A stretch of 64,000 nucleotides of DNA from Nymphaea colorata (lineage: Eukaryota; Streptophyta; Magnoliopsida; Nymphaeales; Nymphaeaceae): positions 22,909,934 to 22,973,933 of the forward strand of contig NC_045138.2 in the NCBI RefSeq assembly GCF_008831285.2. The letters are read 5' to 3'. Both the position numbers and the translations under genes were made by a program. Positions 60,801-64,000 of this stretch are shown in pieces. Position 1 is the first letter of the stretch; every line of letters begins with the position of its first letter. The notes beneath the pieces were generated by a model. It was given only the letters and a program-made list of their open reading frames with translations, did no database searches and was not told the DNA's origin.

Positions 60801-62341
60801 AGAGAATGAGAGGCAATTTCCCTTTTTTTAATTTTTTTTTAATGATTTTACCGTTACATAAAAAGGAAAATCAGTGAAACAAAAAAGGAAAAAAGCTCTC
60901 ATGGCTGGTGCCTAGTCGCCTCAGCCTAGGCAGAAAACTTAGTGGACCTAGGACTGACTAGGTGCCTACTTGGTAGCCCCAATAGTCTAGGGCCTAGGAA
61001 TGCCTTTGACTGCTAACTTGGTTGGAGAGAGTTTTGAATATTGATCAGTACTATCTTTTGGACTCCTAGGCCTTGAAAACTTCTCGATTAAGAAACCAAG
61101 CAATGAGCCAACAGGTTCCAAGTTACTGGAGGTCAATCAATTGCTGTTGTGGAAGCACAAGAATTTACCTCCTTTATAAGTTGCAATTAGTTTCCCTTGG
61201 TGTAAAGTTCATCAATTTGATGTTTCAAGTCGAATAATTCAGCAGGATAGTGGGTTATGTTGCATGAAGCTGTATCAATAAAGTTTCTGACACACTAAAG
61301 CACGTAAGGCTAATTTCCATCTACATGAAGTGGTCAATAGATAAAGTAGACAAAACTCCTAAAAGTGCAATCACTACTCAGAACTAACACACTAAAGCAT
61401 ACTCGTAAGACACATATTGATGCTCTAAACATGCATTGAAAACCATGCATACAAATGTGTTTCAACCACATATGCACGAGTAAGGAGGACTAACGATGTA
61501 TAAGTTGTTGGCAGTTCTGTAATGTACAAGTTGCTTATTTACACAAATACGAAGAAGAAAAGGAAAAAAGGAAAGAGAAAATATGTAATTTTATAAAGGG
61601 AAACACATGCAATGTATTATCCGTAGATACATATCCACAAGTAGGGTCTCCAGGACTTACAAAGTAAAGGATAGAACATCATACACTAGGTACATGCATT
61701 GCAGACTTGCAGTGGAAACCCTTTGGTTTCTGTTGCACCACGACACACACACATTGGTTGAGCGTGTATGATATTTTATTTGGATCTTTTAGTATGAGCA
61801 TGCTAACTTGGAGGTGGGCCACAGAATTAGTCCTACTTTTTGTCTTCTTACTGGCATGAAGGGTTGTGTGGTGGAGATCTGTACTAGCGCAGGTCAAGAA
61901 CTCGGTTACTGGTTCAGAGGGACGTGATAATCTGTCAACCTTGCTTGTCCCCATGAGAGATGTCATAATCTGTCAACCTTGCTTGTTCATATAACTTCAC
62001 GGGATTATTTATGAATGAAATGCATGGTTATGCAAATGATGTGGGCTTTTGAACTAAACAGTTTCATGTCCAATTGCAGAACCTACTTGAAGCTTCCATG
62101 GAGGCCTCTTATTTCCATTGAAGGCACTACTGACTATTATTTGGACGAGGAACTGAAAGTGAGGTGTATTTCCCTGTAACAAGTTTATGTCTTATTCATG
62201 TTTTAAATGTCAAATGTTACAGCAGATTAAGTGCTTGAGTTCTGCTCACAGATAGTGAGGCATGCTGAAACATGGAACGTATCTCCAGGGGAAGCTGTCT
62301 TACAGATATTCAGATCTGGTGCTGTGAGGCACAAGAAGTGA
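43269..62341 (+). CDS. DUF2358 family protein, probably chloroplast-targeted (8 exons, 225 aa)
   Basis: Exons: 43269-43330, 43503-43643, 43811-43920, 47311-47376, 57892-57974, 58093-58139, 62080-62158, 62252-62341. They total 678 bp with consistent phases and GT-AG introns. Residues 1 to about 70 are Ser- and Arg-rich and look like a transit peptide. The conserved part runs [20 protein letters not shown], then [40 protein letters not shown], and ends [19 protein letters not shown]. This layout matches the plant DUF2358 proteins (an NTF2-like fold is my inference); no enzyme activity is established. The exon 2 acceptor was set at 43503 because the alternative two bases earlier meets a stop. 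Intron 4 is 10.5 kb and carries a Mutator-type element, a nested Copia, plastid DNA and two small inverted-repeat elements. Intron 6 (3.9 kb) carries a Copia remnant. Confidence 0.92.
43921..47310. other. DUF2358 gene intron 3 (3.4 kb)
   Basis: No further exon was recognised. A (GT)n(TA)n compound microsatellite lies at 44308-44369. It sits within a possible inverted-repeat unit with CTATGTCAG near 44185 and TATGTGACATAG near 45063-45074, which resembles the small elements in intron 4. A 127-codon open frame at 45951-46334 has no family features. Confidence 0.45.
44308..44369. repeat. (GT)n(TA)n compound microsatellite
   Basis: About 11 GT units followed by TA units with one interruption (GTATA). 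Confidence 0.95.
47377..49370. other. DUF2358 gene intron 4, left part
   Basis: AT-rich intron DNA between exon 4 and the left target duplication of the Mutator-type element. No coding segment was recognised. Confidence 0.5.
50054..50217 (+). repeat. 5' LTR of the Copia element
   Basis: Contains TATATAAAG at 50155-50163 as the likely promoter box. It ends CT where the 3' LTR ends CA. Confidence 0.93.
50218..50230 (+). promoter_or_regulatory. Copia primer-binding site (initiator tRNA-Met)
   Basis: TGGTATCAGAGCT directly after the 5' LTR. The leader that follows, up to the gag start at 50750, is a GC-rich run of CCGCC / CGCTGC repeats. Confidence 0.92.
50750..54828 (+). pseudogene. Copia gag-pol polyprotein, frame broken in integrase
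   Basis: First frame, 50750 to about 52520: Gag with the N-terminal Copia pattern ([15 protein letters not shown]); an RG-rich patch; the zinc knuckle [15 protein letters not shown] at residues about 252-266; the protease motif [10 protein letters not shown] at about 344-353; an integrase His-Cys finger (HLRFGH...[10 protein letters not shown]); and the first integrase Asp (LHFDVWGPS). Near 52515-52535 the text jumps from [10 protein letters not shown] to [11 protein letters not shown]. About 50 residues, including the second Asp and the catalytic Glu of integrase, are missing by family comparison, and the frame changes. Second frame, to 54828: end of integrase, RT with YVDDIIV, and RNase H with [13 protein letters not shown] and a complete C-terminus. 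RT and RNase H look intact; the integrase cannot be active. Confidence 0.92.
54836..54998 (+). repeat. 3' LTR of the Copia element
   Basis: Begins TGTTAAGATG after the purine tract and ends TATCA before the CTTAC duplication. It is one base shorter than the 5' LTR. Confidence 0.93.
55410..55787. mobile_element. Small inverted-repeat element (378 bp), CTATGTCAC family
   Basis: The ends are CTATGTCACA and TGTGACATAG, with GTGCGGGTGCTGG-type text just inside the left end and its rough complement (CACTAGCACCAGC) inside the right. The flanks share a 9-bp near-match (TCCAGTCGG left, GCTAGTCGG right, 7 of 9). There is no coding. Ends and duplication length suggest a Mutator-type MITE. Confidence 0.6.
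55965..56210 (-). pseudogene. psaA: Plastid psaA fragment in nuclear DNA (NUPT)
   Basis: The minus-strand frame reads [20 protein letters not shown], then [15 protein letters not shown] and [11 protein letters not shown]. This is the part of photosystem I P700 apoprotein A1 that contains the conserved AHHHLAIA and GHKGLYEIL segments. Only about 80 codons of a roughly 750-codon gene are present. Several substitutions from the usual plastid protein are visible (for example [14 protein letters not shown]), so the transfer is old. It lies in intron 4 of the DUF2358 gene, antisense to it. Confidence 0.88.
56953..57357. mobile_element. Small inverted-repeat element (405 bp), CTATGTCAC family
   Basis: The left end CTATGTCACATAGGTACGGG pairs imperfectly with the right end GTACCCATGTGACAAAG. 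The interior has a (TA)n tract (57017-57045) and repeated GGTAC / GTACC text. The flanks TGTATTCTC and GATATTTTC are a weak 9-bp match. Confidence 0.55.
57759..57833. repeat. (TA)n microsatellite close to the exon 5 acceptor
   Basis: About 37 TA units end about 58 bp before the exon 5 acceptor of the DUF2358 gene (exon starts 57892), close to or overlapping where a branch point would lie. Confidence 0.95.
58140..59279. other. DUF2358 gene intron 6, left part
   Basis: No exon was recognised. Small open frames only. Confidence 0.5.
59280..60500 (+). mobile_element. Decayed Copia retrotransposon, 3' portion
   Basis: The RT end is recognisable as [11 protein letters not shown] followed by [19 protein letters not shown] (the active-site YVDD is altered to YVDN). 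RNase H text follows with frame breaks, then a C-terminal [10 protein letters not shown]-like segment around 60060. A purine tract GAGGGAGAG precedes TGTTAAAGCAG at about 60243, the likely start of a 3' LTR whose end is not defined. It is different from the Copia element at 50054. Located in intron 6 of the DUF2358 gene. Confidence 0.82.
60520..61020. repeat. CTAGG/CCTAGGC-rich degenerate repeat
   Basis: Text such as GTGCTAGGTGGTAGCCC at the left and GCCTCAGCCTAGGCAG plus GACTAGGTGCCTACTTGG at the right resembles the subterminal DNA of the Mutator-type element at 49380. Terminal repeats and a target duplication were not resolved. Confidence 0.4.
61020..62079. other. DUF2358 gene intron 6, right part
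   Basis: No coding recognised. Bases 61948-61985 contain an imperfect short direct repeat of TCTGTCAACCTTGCTTG. Confidence 0.45.
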
Positions 62342-64000
62342 ATCAGAAGACCCAGGCTTAATCTTATCATATCATATATGCCTTTGGAGAAATCGTTGAG
62401 CAGCTAGCCTTGAGAGTCCTGCCAAAATTGTCAGTCTGCAGCTGTTCATCTGTTTTTTACACATGCAGGTGCATCTCATCTATGATTGTTTCCATGCCAC
62501 TTTTTATCTGGTTAACTTCACGTCGACACCTCTTCAGAAATATTTGACAGGTCATGTTATTAATTACTAATGAAATGAGAAATAAAAATGTAAAAAAAGG
62601 GAAAGAGGCACAATGAGGTTAATGATCAAAGGAGTGATTGCTTCGCTTGGCCACATATGGTACATGTTTTGAGCTAACTGCATGTTTAAGCGGAAGGCCA
62701 CATATGTTCAGAGATGTTTCGTTTTGAGCTAACTGCACGTTGAAGAGGTTATGATGAAGCACGATCACAGCGAATACCATTGAACCTTCCTAACTCGTTC
62801 CAGCATGGACATGGAATGAGTGGTTTCAGCGTTCAATCTGAACATCTCATGACATTTTGGGTATCAGACTGAAAAACGATTTTTGTTGCTTATTTCATGG
62901 AAGCAATATTGACTTGGATAATTTTTTTGTTTAGACATTTAGAAAAGACTTAAAGTCAATTTTTCGTACTGCATGTAAATCTTTTTAGTTTATATGTTAG
63001 TTTTTTTTTCTCCTCTCATTGGAAAAGTGTAATTCAAACACGTGAAAAGAACAACTATAGAAGAAAATAAATTAGGCACGGTGGTGGGAAGTCAAATATT
63101 AAGAGGCAGTGGTGTGTTCTGACCCTCTCCAGCCAATCAAAAAGTTCTTTTAAAGCATTTGAAATTACACCATAGCCATTGAAAAATTATATGGGGTTTC
63201 CACACCAGACCTGTGATTCGAGTACCTCTCCACCAAAACATCCTAGCTTTGCCACTGTTAAGAGGCGCTGAACCTAGAGCTGATCTTAAAAAATCTGATG
63301 GACAAGTCAGCCGCATGACAACCTTGCGAATGCGTGCACCACGCAAATATCGATGTGCCGGTTTACCAATTATGCATGCATCGTCGTATTCATGGAAAAT
63401 CTGTTGCATTCCTCAAGTTGGTCATCCTGAATAAGAAATCACCAACTTGGTTTGGTGATCGAATGTAACCTGTCATCACTCTGAACTTTGTTTCCGTTTT
63501 ACATCACAACTTATATCCATATGTTTGGTTTCCTCATGAAACACGAAATTTGCCTTTTCTCTGAAGAGTCATGTGGATCTAATTGACCATAAGCTTATTT
63601 TGGGACCCGTTGGTTACTATTATAATATATCTTTGAGTAATTTGTGGCTCGGATGGGCGAAATACTAATATTGTGATGCTTGTATTTACGTGTTTAAAAT
63701 TGAGTTTTGACCTTGTCTTTCCAAGCTGGTTAATGCCATTTCTGAATGGCAGTCTGTATGCCTAAAAAACTAACACAGTGTGGTACTTAGCACCTATTCA
63801 TATGCCATAATTGGTTGTTCAAGTTGTAAGCCATCACTCCGCGAACTATTTCAAAGTTTCTGTTAACCGTGGATATATAAACTTTGTGAGTACTCTTGCT
63901 ATTAGTGATCGGAGACTCCAAAAGACATGCGAATTCAACAAATAAGGAAATAGATGCATATGGTGATGGTGTGCTCATACCCTTTACATTCCACCGTTTA
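62342..64000. other. 3' flank of the DUF2358 gene
   Basis: The first part should be the 3' UTR. AATAAA in GAGAAATAAAAATG (about 62580) is a candidate polyadenylation signal about 240 bp after the stop. The remainder shows no recognisable gene; frames at 63137-63434 on both strands lack family features. Confidence 0.45.

Noticed and set aside
63137-63434. Overlapping 90- and 73-codon frames on opposite strands near the right edge
   Set aside because: Mirror frames in repeat-like DNA without family features.
1-64000. CRISPR arrays, bacterial operons, tRNA or rRNA genes
   Set aside because: Nothing of the kind was seen. The window is plant nuclear DNA and all direct repeats found are tandem duplications, microsatellites or LTRs.

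Overview
The window is nuclear DNA from a flowering plant. It has spliced genes with GT-AG introns, plastid and mitochondrial housekeeping genes, Copia and Gypsy LTR retrotransposons primed by initiator tRNA-Met, an endogenous pararetrovirus and an old plastid-DNA insert. I cannot assign a species. The very long, transposon-filled introns show that this genome tolerates intron growth.

Three host genes account for nearly all of the window, and each was rebuilt exon by exon with consistent reading phase. (1) QCR7 (mitochondrial complex III subunit 7), minus strand: exons at 16684-16777, 16449-16606 and 221-268, with the last exon beyond the left edge. Its second intron is about 16.2 kb. (2) ZDS (zeta-carotene desaturase), minus strand: 14 exons from 38346 to 19379 encoding a complete 576-residue protein. 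(3) A plastid-type DUF2358 protein, plus strand: 8 exons from 43269 to 62341 encoding 225 residues. The rest of the window is intron or intergenic DNA.

Mobile DNA by region. 1895-10825 (inside the QCR7 intron) is a young non-autonomous Gypsy-type element with unusually long 3579-bp LTRs, a GTAAC target duplication and only gag-like and protease coding. 23489-30032 (inside ZDS intron 6) is a pair of head-to-head, broken endogenous pararetrovirus copies forming a large inverted repeat, with a Copia-like LTR stub at its left edge. 49380-55216 (inside intron 4 of the DUF2358 gene) is a Mutator-type inverted-repeat element with a 9-bp target duplication, itself interrupted by a Copia element (50054-54998, target duplication CTTAC) that has lost part of its integrase. 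The same intron holds a psaA-derived plastid fragment (about 55965-56210) and two short inverted-repeat elements. Intron 6 of the same gene holds a decayed Copia 3' end.

The genes are not functionally linked as a cluster: one acts in respiration, one in carotenoid synthesis, and one is an uncharacterised plastid-type protein. What they share is that all three still have intact exons and splice sites despite insertions of about 4 to 9 kb in their introns.
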